A stretch of DNA of 64,000 bases from Chelativorans sp. AA-79 (GCF_029457495.1 NZ_CP120361.1:2372001-2436000), one strand, 5' to 3'. Positions 17,974 to 27,552 are shown, numbered from the stretch's first letter. Notes: generated by a model not told the origin, from the letters alone. Numbers and translations: made by a program.

Positions 17974-18627
17974 ATGAGATCCGACAGCGACATCAAGCGC
18001 GATGTGGAAACCGAACTGAAGTGGGACCCTGACATCGACGCCACCGACATCGGCGTGGCCGTCAAGTCGGGCGTCGTGACGCTCACCGGCTTCGTGCGCA
18101 GCTATGCGCAGAAATATGAGGCCGAGCGGGCGGCAAAGCGCGTGTCGGGCGTGCTCGGCGTGGCGAACGATATCGAGGTGCGGCTGCCCTCGGAAAACCA
18201 GCGCCCTGACCCGGAACTGGCGCGCGAGGCCGTGGCCGCGATCAAGACCGAGCTTCCGTATGCGCACGAGAACATCAAGGTGGTGGTGAAGAGCGGCTGG
18301 GCGACGCTGGAAGGCAACGTGGAGTGGGATTACCAGCGCTCACGTGCGGAACGGGCGGTGCGCGGCCTGAAAGGCCTGAAGGGAATCTCCAACCTGATCA
18401 CTTTGAAGCCTCGCGTTGCTCCATCCGAGATCAAGGCGAAGATCGAAGACGCGTTCAAGCGCAGCGCCGAGATCGATGCTAACCGCATCATCGTGACGAC
18501 AAATGGCGGCGAAGTGACGCTCACCGGTTCGGTGCGCTCCTGGGCAGAACGTCAGGAGGCCGAGCGGGCCGCGTGGCGAGCGCCGGGGGTCACCAAGGTC
18601 GACAATCGCATCACGATTGCCGTGTAG
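17974..18627 (+). CDS. triple BON-domain protein (OsmY-like, no signal peptide)
   Basis: This 217-residue protein consists of three BON repeats (about 5-70, 78-148, 150-217), each with the pattern V-x-V-x-x-G-x-V-x-L-x-G-x-V and a trailing A-E-R-A-x-x-x-x-G-V. BON domains bind phospholipids or ligands and occur in OsmY and secretins. OsmY is periplasmic, but no signal peptide is seen here, so this version is probably cytoplasmic or membrane-associated from inside. The ATG at 17974 has AAAGGAAG 8 nt before it. Palindrome-driven promoter upstream and a terminator hairpin downstream make it a single-gene unit. Confidence 0.85.
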   Translation: MRSDSDIKRDVETELKWDPDIDATDIGVAVKSGVVTLTGFVRSYAQKYEAERAAKRVSGVLGVANDIEVRLPSENQRPDPELAREAVAAIKTELPYAHENIKVVVKSGWATLEGNVEWDYQRSRAERAVRGLKGLKGISNLITLKPRVAPSEIKAKIEDAFKRSAEIDANRIIVTTNGGEVTLTGSVRSWAERQEAERAAWRAPGVTKVDNRITIAV

Positions 18628-18650
18628 GCGCTCGTCACCCAAAAGCGGAG

Positions 18651-18673
18651 GGGCGGACCGACGTCCGCCCTTT
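18651..18673 (+). terminator. hairpin terminator after the BON gene
   Basis: An 8-bp perfect stem (18651-18658 with 18663-18670), CGAC loop and TTTC tail lie 24 bp after the stop. It marks the right end of the stress island. Confidence 0.7.
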
Positions 18674-18733
18674 CACGCGGGCTTTGAGAAAAAGCCGGCT
18701 CAGATTTAACGCGGTTCTGTATCGGTGAAGAGC

Positions 18734-19783
18734 ATGCCATATGGACCTAGATCGCGGCTGCCGCTCGCCGGGCATGCGAGCCTCCGCATTGAAGTGCGAC
18801 AGCTATGCTATGTGATAGCTGCCGCACAAGCGGGCAGCTTTCGCGGTGCTGCAAGCACACTCAATGTCGAGCAATCGGCAATCAGCCGAAGAATTCGCGA
18901 CCTGGAGGATCGACTCGGCGTCTCGCTGTTTGTACGCGGCCACAGCGGCGTTTGCCTTACAAACGCCGGACAGTCCTTCGTAGGCCGGGCCCGCCGCGCA
19001 CTGAACCACATAAGACATGCTGCATCGGACGCAGCCTTAGGTGGTCGTGGGGAAGTCGGCAGTATTCGCGTGGGAATATTTATGTCATTGGCCGGTGGCT
19101 TTCTGGCGGACTTGCTGCGCACCTACGGTCAACGACATTCGGCTGTCCGGCTCGACCTGGTGGAAGGGGCGCCTGCCGCGCATTTGTCAGCGGTTCGACG
19201 TCTTCAGATCGATATCGCCTTTCTGACAGGCACACCGACCGCAGACGACTGCGATCGGGAGCACCTTTGGACAGAACGGATATTCGTCGTTCTGCCCGTG
19301 GCGCATGAACTCGCGGGACGGCGAAAGCTCACATGGAATGACCTCCGCGCGTATCGCTTTATTGTAAGCGAGTGTGATCCCGGACCTGAGATCGAAGATT
19401 ACCTTGTCAAGCACTTGGCCGACCTTGGCCACCACCCGAGTGTAGAGCGCCACGCGGTCGGACGGGACAATCTCATGCATCTGGTGGCGATGAGTCAGGG
19501 GCTAACCCTGACAAGCGAGGCCACGACAGCGGACCGCTTTCCTGGCATCGCGTATAGGCCGCTCAGCGGGCATTTGCTACCATTCTGCGCAATCTGGTCG
19601 CGCCAGAATGACAATCCGGCCCTGAGGCGGCTGCTCAGTCTTGCCAAAGCAATGTCGCGCCAGCGGCCCGACGCCAACGGCAGGACCGGTAAAGCGGATG
19701 GTGAGAGGCGGCAGGTCAAGGCTGGGGGGGCCGCGATCCCGGGCCGCGGCGAGCCTTCCCAAATGCCCGATCAGTCGCCATGA
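18734..19783 (+). CDS. LysR-type transcriptional regulator
   Basis: This 349-residue LysR regulator has an N-terminal helix-turn-helix (about 18-75, ending RRIRDLEDRLGVSLF) and a periplasmic-binding-like effector domain (about 105-300). The final 45 residues are disordered and rich in Arg and Gly. A GTG at 18725 is an alternative start; the ATG was preferred. A LysR gene tail-to-tail with DUF2274 and trbI is a familiar feature of Tra/Trb-type mobile elements, which suggests it belongs to the transfer region rather than the stress island. The last 68 bp overlap the end of the DUF2274 gene. Confidence 0.87.
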   Translation: MPYGPRSRLPLAGHASLRIEVRQLCYVIAAAQAGSFRGAASTLNVEQSAISRRIRDLEDRLGVSLFVRGHSGVCLTNAGQSFVGRARRALNHIRHAASDAALGGRGEVGSIRVGIFMSLAGGFLADLLRTYGQRHSAVRLDLVEGAPAAHLSAVRRLQIDIAFLTGTPTADDCDREHLWTERIFVVLPVAHELAGRRKLTWNDLRAYRFIVSECDPGPEIEDYLVKHLADLGHHPSVERHAVGRDNLMHLVAMSQGLTLTSEATTADRFPGIAYRPLSGHLLPFCAIWSRQNDNPALRRLLSLAKAMSRQRPDANGRTGKADGERRQVKAGGAAIPGRGEPSQMPDQSP

Positions 19784-19955
19784 ATCGCTCAATCATTGGC
19801 GCGATGAGCTTGGCAGGATCGGGGACGGGCTTACCGGTCTCCCGTGCGAGGACATCGGCATAAGCTACCAACTGCCGATGGACGGCGGCAGGTAGTTCTA
19901 CCGTCACTTTAACCGGCTTGTCGTCTTCCAGGGCCCCCAGCTTCAGCTTTGTCAC
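19716..19955 (-). CDS. DUF2274 family protein
   Basis: This 79-residue protein of the DUF2274 family is normally the last gene of trb operons of this type. The pattern is typical: LKLGALEDDKPVKVTVELP, then a helical stretch (YADVLARETGKPVPDPAKLIAPMIERFMATDRAF). The start is 3 bp from the trbI stop. The ribbon-helix-helix-like N-terminus hints at DNA binding, but its role is unknown. It overlaps the LysR gene tail to tail. Confidence 0.85.
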   Translation of the reverse strand: MTKLKLGALEDDKPVKVTVELPAAVHRQLVAYADVLARETGKPVPDPAKLIAPMIERFMATDRAFGKARRGPGSRPPQP

Positions 19956-19958
19956 TGA

Positions 19959-21146
19959 TCATCCTCCGTACGGCTCGAGGACGAGATCGCGTGTGACGAT
20001 CACGCGGACCGGAAAACCAGGTCGGACCGTCAACGTCGGCGGCACATTAAGCTGACGCCGGATGATCTGCTGGCCGGCGTCGTTGATCGTGTCCTGTCCG
20101 CCGTTGCGGATTGCGCGGAGCAATCGGTCCTCGTCATCGATCGCCAACTCCGCTCCCACACTGAGAAGTGTGGAGAGACCGGCCGCCTTCGCGAGATCCC
20201 ACCAGTGATAATCCACGCCATCCTCGAGGCCGGCATAGCCCTGCGTATCGGCTCCCGGCTGGCGCTCGAGCACGATTGAGCGGCCATTTGGGAAGATGAG
20301 ACGATTCCACACGAGGAGCACACGGCGCTGGCCGAACTGCACCGCGTTGTCGTACTGGCCGATGATGCGAGTGCCCTGTGGGACGAGAAGGATGCGGCCG
20401 GTCGGGCTGTCGTAGACGTGCTCTGTCACCTGCGCGGTGATCTGCCCCGGCAGATCTGAGCGGATGCCGGTAATCAGAGCAGCCGAGATCACGGCGCCGG
20501 CCTGAAGTACGTAAGGCGATGCCGGCGCCAGCACACGATCGGGCGCCATGGTGCGGCGATCGATTGCGGCGTTCAGGAAGGCGACTTGTCGGTCCTGGGC
20601 GGTGGGTAGGCTGATTTGACCCGGAAGGCCGAGGCCGGTCGGATTCACGGTAGTTGCCGCGTCGCCCGGCCGGGTCGGCACCGCAAGTGCGCGTGCCTCG
20701 GTTTGGAAGAACACGCGGCTGGTGCGTGCCGCTTCCTCCTCGGCAAGGCGGCGCTGCTCATTGGGGTCGATCGTCGGGCGGATTGGCGGAGGCACGACCG
20801 GTTGGCCACGATTCTGGGCGTCGAGTATCGGGCGGCCGAGATCGCCGGGCAGCGGTGGTCCAAGCCGCGGGCCAGTATAGTCGCGCGGAAGGCCGGCGAG
20901 GCCGTCCGCCGTGGGGCGGTTTGTCGTCGAGTAGAGTTCCTCGCTGCTGGTACCGGCGCTACGGGTCTGAAGCGCGTAGATCAGCGCGCCTCCCAGGCAA
21001 AGGGACGCGATCAGGCCGAGCGCTGTCAACGCCTTCCGCGACAGCCGGGTGACACGTGGCGGCTCTCCGCGCAGCCTCATGGGAGCTGCGGAATTCAGTT
21101 CTCCCTCCGTCCCCGAATCGCGGCCGGGATTGTCAATGTCGCTCAT
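19959..21146 (-). CDS. trbI: conjugal transfer protein TrbI (VirB10-like)
   Basis: This 395-residue inner-membrane component spans the periplasm in the type IV secretion channel. One membrane helix is present at about 40-62 (ALTALGLIASLCLGGALIYAL region), then a Pro-rich linker and a C-terminal VirB10 domain (about 190-390; LITGIRSDLPGQITAQVTE, GRILLVPQGTRIIGQYD). Start overlaps the trbG stop by 4 nt (ATGA). Length is normal for the family. Confidence 0.93.
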   Translation of the reverse strand: MSDIDNPGRDSGTEGELNSAAPMRLRGEPPRVTRLSRKALTALGLIASLCLGGALIYALQTRSAGTSSEELYSTTNRPTADGLAGLPRDYTGPRLGPPLPGDLGRPILDAQNRGQPVVPPPIRPTIDPNEQRRLAEEEAARTSRVFFQTEARALAVPTRPGDAATTVNPTGLGLPGQISLPTAQDRQVAFLNAAIDRRTMAPDRVLAPASPYVLQAGAVISAALITGIRSDLPGQITAQVTEHVYDSPTGRILLVPQGTRIIGQYDNAVQFGQRRVLLVWNRLIFPNGRSIVLERQPGADTQGYAGLEDGVDYHWWDLAKAAGLSTLLSVGAELAIDDEDRLLRAIRNGGQDTINDAGQQIIRRQLNVPPTLTVRPGFPVRVIVTRDLVLEPYGG

Positions 21147-22120
21147 GACGATGGCCTTCCATCGGATCGCACGATTCTGACCGTCTGCTGGCGATCGCCA
21201 CTGCCAAGGCGAAGCTCTGCGGCGCCGAAAAGACGATCGACGATCAGGATGTTGTGGTGGATACGGCTGTTGACGATCTGCAGCTCGCCTTCCGAGCCGA
21301 TGACGAAGAGCGGCGGCATTTCCCCCTGGACGATACCGCGCGGGAATTCGACATAGACACGTCGCCCGTCGTCATAAACGGCGACCGGCCGCCAGGGCGG
21401 ATTGTCGCCTGTCAAGGCATAGCGGTAGTTGCGGGCCGCGCGGGCCGGAATGATCGGTGCTGCCGGCATGGCCTGACGCTGCGAAGCGGGCGGCTGCGGG
21501 TAAGCCCACGCCACCGCCGGCATGTACGGGCTCGTGCCGGAGCGGAGCTCGATCATGTAGATGCGTCGGTCGGTGGTGATGACGAGATTGGTGGAGATGT
21601 CCGCGCGCGTCGGCTTCACGAGCACATGGACGCGCCGGGTGGCGCCCGACCCGCTCTCGGTGTCGCCGATGATCCAGCGCGCGGTATCGCCAGCGGCGAT
21701 CGGTCCGGCGCCGGTCAGGCTCTCGCCCGGCTCGAGCGCGATGTTGGTGATCTGACCGGGTGCGGCATAGACTTGATACAACGCGCCTTCGCTCCAGGGA
21801 TAGATCTGGATCGCGTTGAAATAGCCCTCGCGACGGGGTTCAACGCGGGCAGCGGCGTTGGCGTTCTCGACCCGGCCGGTCGGCGAATTCGACGCGGCTC
21901 CTCCGCGGGTAGGAGTCCAGGCCGGTGGTATGTGCAATGGCCGCGGTCGCTCATCGATGAGCGCGGCAGGCACGGGAGGGAGCGGCGGCACGTCGGAGTC
22001 GTAGCTGATTTGCGGCGGCTTGTTGGTCGCGCATCCGCCAAGCGCCAGTGCTGCGAGCACGAGGCACAGAAAGGCGGGTTTAAGGAAAGCCGGCCTGGCC
22101 GGTGCGCCTATCGGACTCAT
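21143..22120 (-). CDS. trbG: conjugal transfer lipoprotein TrbG (VirB9-like)
   Basis: This 325-residue VirB9-type protein is part of the outer-membrane core. An N-terminal lipoprotein signal ends in the lipobox LGGC (Cys about 30). The VirB9 beta domains follow (YPWSEGALYQVYAAPGQ, LVITTDRRIYMIEL). The ATG at 22120 overlaps the trbF stop, so it is preferred over an upstream in-frame start at 22282. It is coupled to trbF and trbI on both sides. Confidence 0.92.
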   Translation of the reverse strand: MSPIGAPARPAFLKPAFLCLVLAALALGGCATNKPPQISYDSDVPPLPPVPAALIDERPRPLHIPPAWTPTRGGAASNSPTGRVENANAAARVEPRREGYFNAIQIYPWSEGALYQVYAAPGQITNIALEPGESLTGAGPIAAGDTARWIIGDTESGSGATRRVHVLVKPTRADISTNLVITTDRRIYMIELRSGTSPYMPAVAWAYPQPPASQRQAMPAAPIIPARAARNYRYALTGDNPPWRPVAVYDDGRRVYVEFPRGIVQGEMPPLFVIGSEGELQIVNSRIHHNILIVDRLFGAAELRLGSGDRQQTVRIVRSDGRPSS

Positions 22121-22800
22121 TGCCCCATCTCCCGCGACCAGTTGATCGCATTGACGTAGATGCCGAGCGGATTGGCGCGGAGCCTTTCGGCATCGCGCGG
22201 AGGCTGCAGAACGACGGTGATGATGGCGGTCCAGCGCTCCGTCGCTGCGAGCTGGCCGTTTTCGTATCGGCGTTCGGTCCACGCCACGCGGAAGCTGTCG
22301 GGGGACGCCCTGATCACGCTGGACACCTCAACGGCGACCTGCTGGCGGCCAACGCGTGTGAACGGATCGTTCGCCCTGGCGTAGTCGTTCAACGCCGCCG
22401 CACCGCGATCAGTGGTGAATTCATACGCGCGCAGCCAATTCTGGCGTACGACGATCGGGTCGGCGGGTAGTCCACGGACCTGCTCGATGAAGCGGGCGAG
22501 GTGGTAGGAGATCTGCGGATCGGTGGGGCGATAGTCCGCGATCGCGGGCGCCACGGCCTGCGCCTGGCCGAGGTTGTCAACCTGAACCACCCAAGGCACA
22601 ACGGTGCCACGGGCCGACTGCCAGACGAGCGCCGCGGCGAATCCAGCGGACAGGAACAGGCAGCCGAACGCCATGAGGCGCCAGTTCTTCGCCTGCACGC
22701 GCGCCGAGCCTATCCGCTCGTCCCAGACCTGAGCGGCGCGCTGGTAGGGTGTTTCTGGTTCGGGCGTCTTCCCGTAGTGTGTCGATGGCCGTTTGAACAT
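22117..22800 (-). CDS. trbF: conjugal transfer protein TrbF (VirB8-like)
   Basis: This 227-residue bitopic inner-membrane protein has one helix at about 44-64 (LMAFGCLFLSAGFAAALVW) and a periplasmic VirB8 domain with PWVVQVDNLGQAQAV and the C-terminal LRANPLGIYVNAINWSREM. It is a scaffold of the secretion channel. The start overlaps the trbL stop by one base. Confidence 0.93.
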   Translation of the reverse strand: MFKRPSTHYGKTPEPETPYQRAAQVWDERIGSARVQAKNWRLMAFGCLFLSAGFAAALVWQSARGTVVPWVVQVDNLGQAQAVAPAIADYRPTDPQISYHLARFIEQVRGLPADPIVVRQNWLRAYEFTTDRGAAALNDYARANDPFTRVGRQQVAVEVSSVIRASPDSFRVAWTERRYENGQLAATERWTAIITVVLQPPRDAERLRANPLGIYVNAINWSREMGQ

Positions 22801-24152
22801 TATTGGTCTCGCTGGGAGAGGTGGACGGAGGCGCCGCCGCCGTGACTGTCGCCGCCGCGGATCGCGTGAGCGGCGGCCATGACGCCGTGGGTCATGTGTT
22901 GAGAGCGCTTCATGCGGCGGGCCCAGGCCGGCGGACCGTCAGACGCCGGCGCGGCCGGCGCCTCGGCAGCACTGCCGCCGACGCTCCTCATGGTCGATGC
23001 ACCACCCGTCGCTTCGAAAGCCGACTGAGCGCCCTGTGCGTAGCTGGCTCGCACGCTGCCGGCAGCACCGGTGGCAACCCGGCGCAGCGGCGAGACGGCG
23101 GCGCTGCCTGCGGCGCGCGCAACACCGCCGAGGCCCGAAGCCACGCCGGCAGCGCCGGATTGCCCGGCCGCACCAAGGCTGTAGGCTGTTGTCGCGCCTC
23201 CTGCGACGGCGGCTCCGCCGCGCGCGGCAGCGGCCGTGCCTGAAAGCGCCGCAGCGCCGCCACGCACTGCAAGCCCGCCTGCCGCGCCCGCGGCGACGGC
23301 GGCGCCACCCGCGGCGATCCCTGTGCCGACCGCGGCGCCGGCGCTGAGCTGTGGGCCTCCGGAGACGATGCCGCTGGCGATCCCGGGACCGAAAATGCCG
23401 AGGCCAAGCAGCGACAGCGCCGCCAGAACGATCGCCATGGCCTGGTCGATGGTCGGGCTGGCGCCGCCGAAGCCCGTGGTGAACTCGCCAAAGAGGGTCG
23501 AGCCGATGCCGATGATGACGGCCAGCACCAGAACCTTGATGCCGGAGCTGATCACGTTGCCAAGCACGCGCTCCGCCATGAACGCGGACTGGCCGAACAG
23601 GCCGAAGGGAATGAGCACAAAGCCCGCGAGCGTAGTCAGCTTGAACTCGATGAGCGTCACGAAGAGCTGCACCGCCAGGATGAAGAAGGCGAGCAGCACC
23701 AGCGCCCAGGCGAGAAAGAGGCAGGCGATCTGGATGAAGTTCTCGAAAAACGACCAGTAGCCCATGAGACCGGAGATCGACTCGAGAAGCGGCCGGCCGG
23801 CGTCGAGACCGGTCTGCGCGACACGGCCGGGACGCAGGAGATCGGCTGTGGTGAAGCCGGTGCCGGACGCCTTGAGGCCCAGCCCGGCGAAGGACTCGAA
23901 GACAATGCGGGCGAGATTGTTCCAGTTGCCGATGATGTAGGCGAAGACGCCGACGAACAGAGTCTTCTTGACCAGCCTGGCGATGATGTCGTCATCCGTG
24001 CCCCAGCTCCAGAACAGCGCGGCGAGCGTGACGTCGATCACGATCAGCGTCGTCGCGATGAACGCGACTTCGCCGCCCAGCAGTCCGAACCCGCTGTCGA
24101 TGTAGCGGGTGAAGACCTCCAGGAAGTGGTCGATGACGCCGGTGTCCCCCAT
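22800..24152 (-). CDS. trbL: conjugal transfer protein TrbL (VirB6-like)
   Basis: This 450-residue polytopic inner-membrane protein has about six hydrophobic helices in residues 20-265. A long Ala/Gly/Ser-rich tail follows (about 280-450), a known trait of TrbL from these elements. The ATG at 24152 (MGDTGVIDHFLEVFTRYIDS) matches the usual TrbL start, so the ATG at 24191 is rejected. It lies 4 bp after the trbK stop. Confidence 0.92.
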   Translation of the reverse strand: MGDTGVIDHFLEVFTRYIDSGFGLLGGEVAFIATTLIVIDVTLAALFWSWGTDDDIIARLVKKTLFVGVFAYIIGNWNNLARIVFESFAGLGLKASGTGFTTADLLRPGRVAQTGLDAGRPLLESISGLMGYWSFFENFIQIACLFLAWALVLLAFFILAVQLFVTLIEFKLTTLAGFVLIPFGLFGQSAFMAERVLGNVISSGIKVLVLAVIIGIGSTLFGEFTTGFGGASPTIDQAMAIVLAALSLLGLGIFGPGIASGIVSGGPQLSAGAAVGTGIAAGGAAVAAGAAGGLAVRGGAAALSGTAAAARGGAAVAGGATTAYSLGAAGQSGAAGVASGLGGVARAAGSAAVSPLRRVATGAAGSVRASYAQGAQSAFEATGGASTMRSVGGSAAEAPAAPASDGPPAWARRMKRSQHMTHGVMAAAHAIRGGDSHGGGASVHLSQRDQ

Positions 24153-24156
24153 GGCG

Positions 24157-24531
24157 CTACTCGGCGTCTTCGGTGTGCGGCGTCGCCTCACGACGATGCG
24201 CTTCGTGCGCTGACGAGCCTTGGGCGGGCGCCCCGCCGCGCGTTCGCGACTGCTCCCGATCCGCTGCCCTGTTCGGGCTCCCAGCGGTCAGGAAACGCCG
24301 GCGGCTCTCCGCCCAGGCGCGCAGGCAAGCGGGATCGCGCGGACCCGCCTCACCGAGGCTCTGACAGCGGAAGAGCTCTGCCTGCAGCGTGTCCTCCGCA
24401 TTCGCCTGCACTGGGTGCGCGGGGGCCATCTCCGACCGCTCCTCCTTCCGGCTCAGTTCGATGACCGTCGCGGTGATCGCGATCGCGACGAAGGCGACGG
24501 CGCCGAGCCGGGCGAGCATTTTTCCGTCCAT
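24157..24531 (-). CDS. putative entry exclusion protein TrbK-alt
   Basis: This 124-residue protein has a single N-terminal membrane helix (about 7-25, LGAVAFVAIAITATVIEL) and a Cys pair (CQSLGEAGPRDPAC) typical of the TrbK-alt family between trbJ and trbL. The disordered C-terminus is rich in Arg and Glu. TrbK-like proteins block mating with cells that already hold the element. Exclusion by this member is inferred from position and family. Confidence 0.83.
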   Translation of the reverse strand: MDGKMLARLGAVAFVAIAITATVIELSRKEERSEMAPAHPVQANAEDTLQAELFRCQSLGEAGPRDPACLRAWAESRRRFLTAGSPNRAADREQSRTRGGAPAQGSSAHEAHRREATPHTEDAE

Positions 24532-24542
24532 GACGAGGCCTC

Positions 24543-25304
24543 TCAGTTGCCGTCCGGGAACATGCTCGCGTTGCCAGGTTGGTAACCGGCGCCGGGTGTA
24601 AGGAAGCGTCGGCGCTGCTCGCGGCCTTGCTCGGCTGCCGCCGCGCGTTCCGCTTCGGCGAGCGCACGCGCGCGGCCATCGGCGGCGACGACCGCGGTCA
24701 GGTCTGCGAGCTGTTGCGCCTGAAGGGCGAGGATCTGGTTACCGGCCTGCGCGGCTTGCAGGGCGCCGGTCGCACCTTGGCTCTGGCCGAGGAGCGCCGA
24801 CATCTCAGCGCGGTTGGTATCGAGATTGCCGACGACCGTTGCCTGCACGCGCATGGCGTCCTGCAAGCCGCCCACGGTATGCTGCCACCGTGTTCGCGCG
24901 TCGGCGATGAGCCGCTGGTCGGACGCAGACAGCGAGGCATTGCCGTAAGTCGTCTGAAATGCCTGGTCGATCTGTTGAACGTCGAAGGCGACGCCCTGCG
25001 CCTGGGCGAGAAGCTGCTGCGTGCGCTGGATCGACTGTTCTAGGCGCTGCAGCGAGGAATATGGCAGGCTGGCGAGATTTCTTGCCTGGTTGATCAGCAT
25101 CTCGGCTTCGTTCTGAAGCGACGTGATCTGATTATTGATCTGCTCCAAGGCGCGCGCCGCCTGCAGCACGTTCTGCACGTAGTTTGTGGGGTCGTAGACA
25201 ATCCACTGTGCCGATGCAGGCGGGGTCACGAGGGGAGCAATCGCGATCGGGAGCGACAGGAGAGACGCGGCGACAAGTGCCGCGCGCGAGCGACGAATGA
25301 TCAT
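24543..25304 (-). CDS. trbJ: P-type conjugative transfer protein TrbJ (VirB5-like)
   Basis: This 253-residue exported protein has a signal peptide (1 to about 33, ending PPASA) and a long helical body (VQNVLQAARALEQINNQITS and similar). It resembles VirB5/TrbJ minor pilus components. The ATG at 25304 overlaps the trbE stop. A longer open frame upstream is just readthrough of the trbE region. Confidence 0.91.
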   Translation of the reverse strand: MIIRRSRAALVAASLLSLPIAIAPLVTPPASAQWIVYDPTNYVQNVLQAARALEQINNQITSLQNEAEMLINQARNLASLPYSSLQRLEQSIQRTQQLLAQAQGVAFDVQQIDQAFQTTYGNASLSASDQRLIADARTRWQHTVGGLQDAMRVQATVVGNLDTNRAEMSALLGQSQGATGALQAAQAGNQILALQAQQLADLTAVVAADGRARALAEAERAAAAEQGREQRRRFLTPGAGYQPGNASMFPDGN

Positions 25305-27544
25305 GGGGTGGTCTCCAGATTGGTGAGATCGGGAACAAGATCGGCGGCCCAGTCGACGCCGCGGTGGCGCAGCCAGGCCGTGAGAAAGCCTTCGCGGCCT
25401 GCCTCCGCGTAAATGCGCGCGATGTCCTGTTGGTCGGACTTCGATGACGCGGCCGTCAGCGCGATGATGGCCGGCGAGATGGGGGAATTGTCGATATCGG
25501 AGAGCGACTGCGTGGCGAAGACGACGGACGCATTCTTCTTGCGCAGCGTCTTCAGCCATTCCCGCAATTGCGTCGCAAAGCCCTCATCGTCGAGGGCAAG
25601 CCAGCCCTCGTCGATGATAAGGAGTGTCGGCCGGCCATCGAGCCGATCCCCGATGCGGTGGAAGAGATAGGCGAGCACGGCCGGAGCCGCACCGGTGCCA
25701 ATCAAGCCCTCCGTCTCGAAGGCCTGCACCGATGCTTCGCCGAGATGTTCGTGCTCGGCATCAAGGAGGCGACCGTAGGGGCCGCCGACGCAGAATGGCC
25801 GGAGCGCCTGCTTGAGGTCGTTGGACTGGAGCAGGACCGCGAGGCCCGTGATCGTCCGCTCCGCGACCGGCGCGCTGGCGAGCGAGGTCAGCGCAGCCCA
25901 GAGAAGCTCCTTGACCTCCGGCGTGATCGCGACTCCCTCGCGCGCGAGGATCGCGACGATCCAGTCGGCCGCCCACGCGCGCTCTGGCACATGTTGGATG
26001 CCGGCGAGCGGCTGCAGGGCAACGCTCTCCGTCGATCCTTCCGTCAGCCCGCCGCCGAGATCGTGCCAGTCGCCGCCCATGGCGAGCGCCGCGGCGCGGA
26101 TCGATCCTCCGAAATCGAAGGCGAAGACCTGCGAGTTCCGATAGCGGCGGAACTGGAGCGCCATCAGCGCGAGCAGTACCGATTTTCCGGCCCCCGTCGG
26201 GCCGACCACGAGCGTGTGACCGACGTCGCCGACGTGAAGAGAAAGTCGGAACGGCGTCGAGCCCTCGGTCTTGCCGAACAGCAAGGGGGGCGCGCCAAGG
26301 TGCTCATCCCGTTCCGGGCCGGCCCAGACAGCCGACAGCGGGATCATGTGTGCGAGGTTAAGGGTCGAGATCGGCGGCTGACGGACGTTGGCATAGACAT
26401 GGCCCGGCAATGAGCCGAGCCATGCGTCCACCGCGTTGATCGTCTCGGCCATTGCCGTGAAGTCGCGGCCCTGAACGACCTTTTCGACGAGACGGAGCTT
26501 TTCAGCAGCGATGCGTGGGTCGGCATCCCACACGGTCACCGTCGCTGTGACGTAGGCCTGGCCCGCATAGTCGGCGCCAAGTTCTTGAAGCGCGAGATCG
26601 GCATCGGCCGCCTTGTTCGCGGCATCCGTGTCGACGAGTGCCGAAGCCTCGTTGGTCATGACCTCTTTGAGGATGGCGGCTATGCTTTTCCTCTTTGCGA
26701 ACCACTGCCGTCTGATGCGCGTAAGGAGCTTGGTCGCGTCGGTCTTGTCGAGCAGGATCGCGCGGGTCGACCAGCGGTAGGGAAAGGCAAGCCTGTTGAG
26801 TTCGTCGAGGAGTCCGGGCGTCGTGGCGCTTGGAAAGCCGACGATCGTCAGGACGCGAAGGTGCGCATCGCCGAGCTTCGGCTCGAGGCCTCCGGTGAGG
26901 GGCTGGTCCGCCAGCAACGCGTCCAGATACATCGGGGTCTCGGGGACGCGGACGCGGTGCCGCTTCGCCGAGATGCATGAGTGCAGGTAAGTCAGCGTCG
27001 CGGCGTCATCGAGCCAGAAGCACTCTGGCATGAAGTTCTCGATGAGCTGAAGCACGCGGTCGGTGCGATCGACGAACGCGCGCAGGATTTCGCGCGGATC
27101 GACGCTTCGGTCGGCCTTGCCTTCGTAGAGCCAGTTCTCCGCGCGCGCGGCCTCTTCGGCTGGTGGGAGATAGGCGAAGGTCAGGAAATAGCTCGACTCG
27201 AAATGCGCCGTCTCTTCTTCGAAATCGGCCTTGCGCTCCGCATCGACCAGAGCGGACGCGGGATCGGGAAACCGGCTCGCCGGATAGGCGCCGACGCCGT
27301 AGCGCTGCGCCTCGACGAAGATCGCCCAGCCCGATCCAAGGCGGCGGAATGCGTTGTTCAAACGGCCGGCGACCGCGACCAGCTCGGCTGGAACGGCAGA
27401 GTCGAGATCTGGCCCGCGGAAACGTGCCGTCCGCTGGAAACTGCCGTCCTTGTTGAGAACGACGCCTTCTCCGACGAGAGCAGCCCAGGGCAGGAAATCC
27501 GCGAGGCGAGCGGCGGTTCGGCGATATTCGGCGAGGTTCATCAT
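25301..27544 (-). CDS. trbE: conjugal transfer ATPase TrbE (VirB4-like)
   Basis: This 747-residue VirB4-family ATPase drives pilus assembly and DNA transfer. The N-terminal CagE/TrbE domain begins MMNLAEYRRTAARLADFLPW. Walker A is GPTGAGKS near residue 448 and Walker B LLIIDEGWLAL near 640. The ATG at 27544 was chosen because it lies 8 bp after the trbD stop and matches the family start. The end overlaps trbJ (ATGA). Confidence 0.94.
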   Translation of the reverse strand: MMNLAEYRRTAARLADFLPWAALVGEGVVLNKDGSFQRTARFRGPDLDSAVPAELVAVAGRLNNAFRRLGSGWAIFVEAQRYGVGAYPASRFPDPASALVDAERKADFEEETAHFESSYFLTFAYLPPAEEAARAENWLYEGKADRSVDPREILRAFVDRTDRVLQLIENFMPECFWLDDAATLTYLHSCISAKRHRVRVPETPMYLDALLADQPLTGGLEPKLGDAHLRVLTIVGFPSATTPGLLDELNRLAFPYRWSTRAILLDKTDATKLLTRIRRQWFAKRKSIAAILKEVMTNEASALVDTDAANKAADADLALQELGADYAGQAYVTATVTVWDADPRIAAEKLRLVEKVVQGRDFTAMAETINAVDAWLGSLPGHVYANVRQPPISTLNLAHMIPLSAVWAGPERDEHLGAPPLLFGKTEGSTPFRLSLHVGDVGHTLVVGPTGAGKSVLLALMALQFRRYRNSQVFAFDFGGSIRAAALAMGGDWHDLGGGLTEGSTESVALQPLAGIQHVPERAWAADWIVAILAREGVAITPEVKELLWAALTSLASAPVAERTITGLAVLLQSNDLKQALRPFCVGGPYGRLLDAEHEHLGEASVQAFETEGLIGTGAAPAVLAYLFHRIGDRLDGRPTLLIIDEGWLALDDEGFATQLREWLKTLRKKNASVVFATQSLSDIDNSPISPAIIALTAASSKSDQQDIARIYAEAGREGFLTAWLRHRGVDWAADLVPDLTNLETTP

Positions 27545-27552
27545 GGTCCGGC

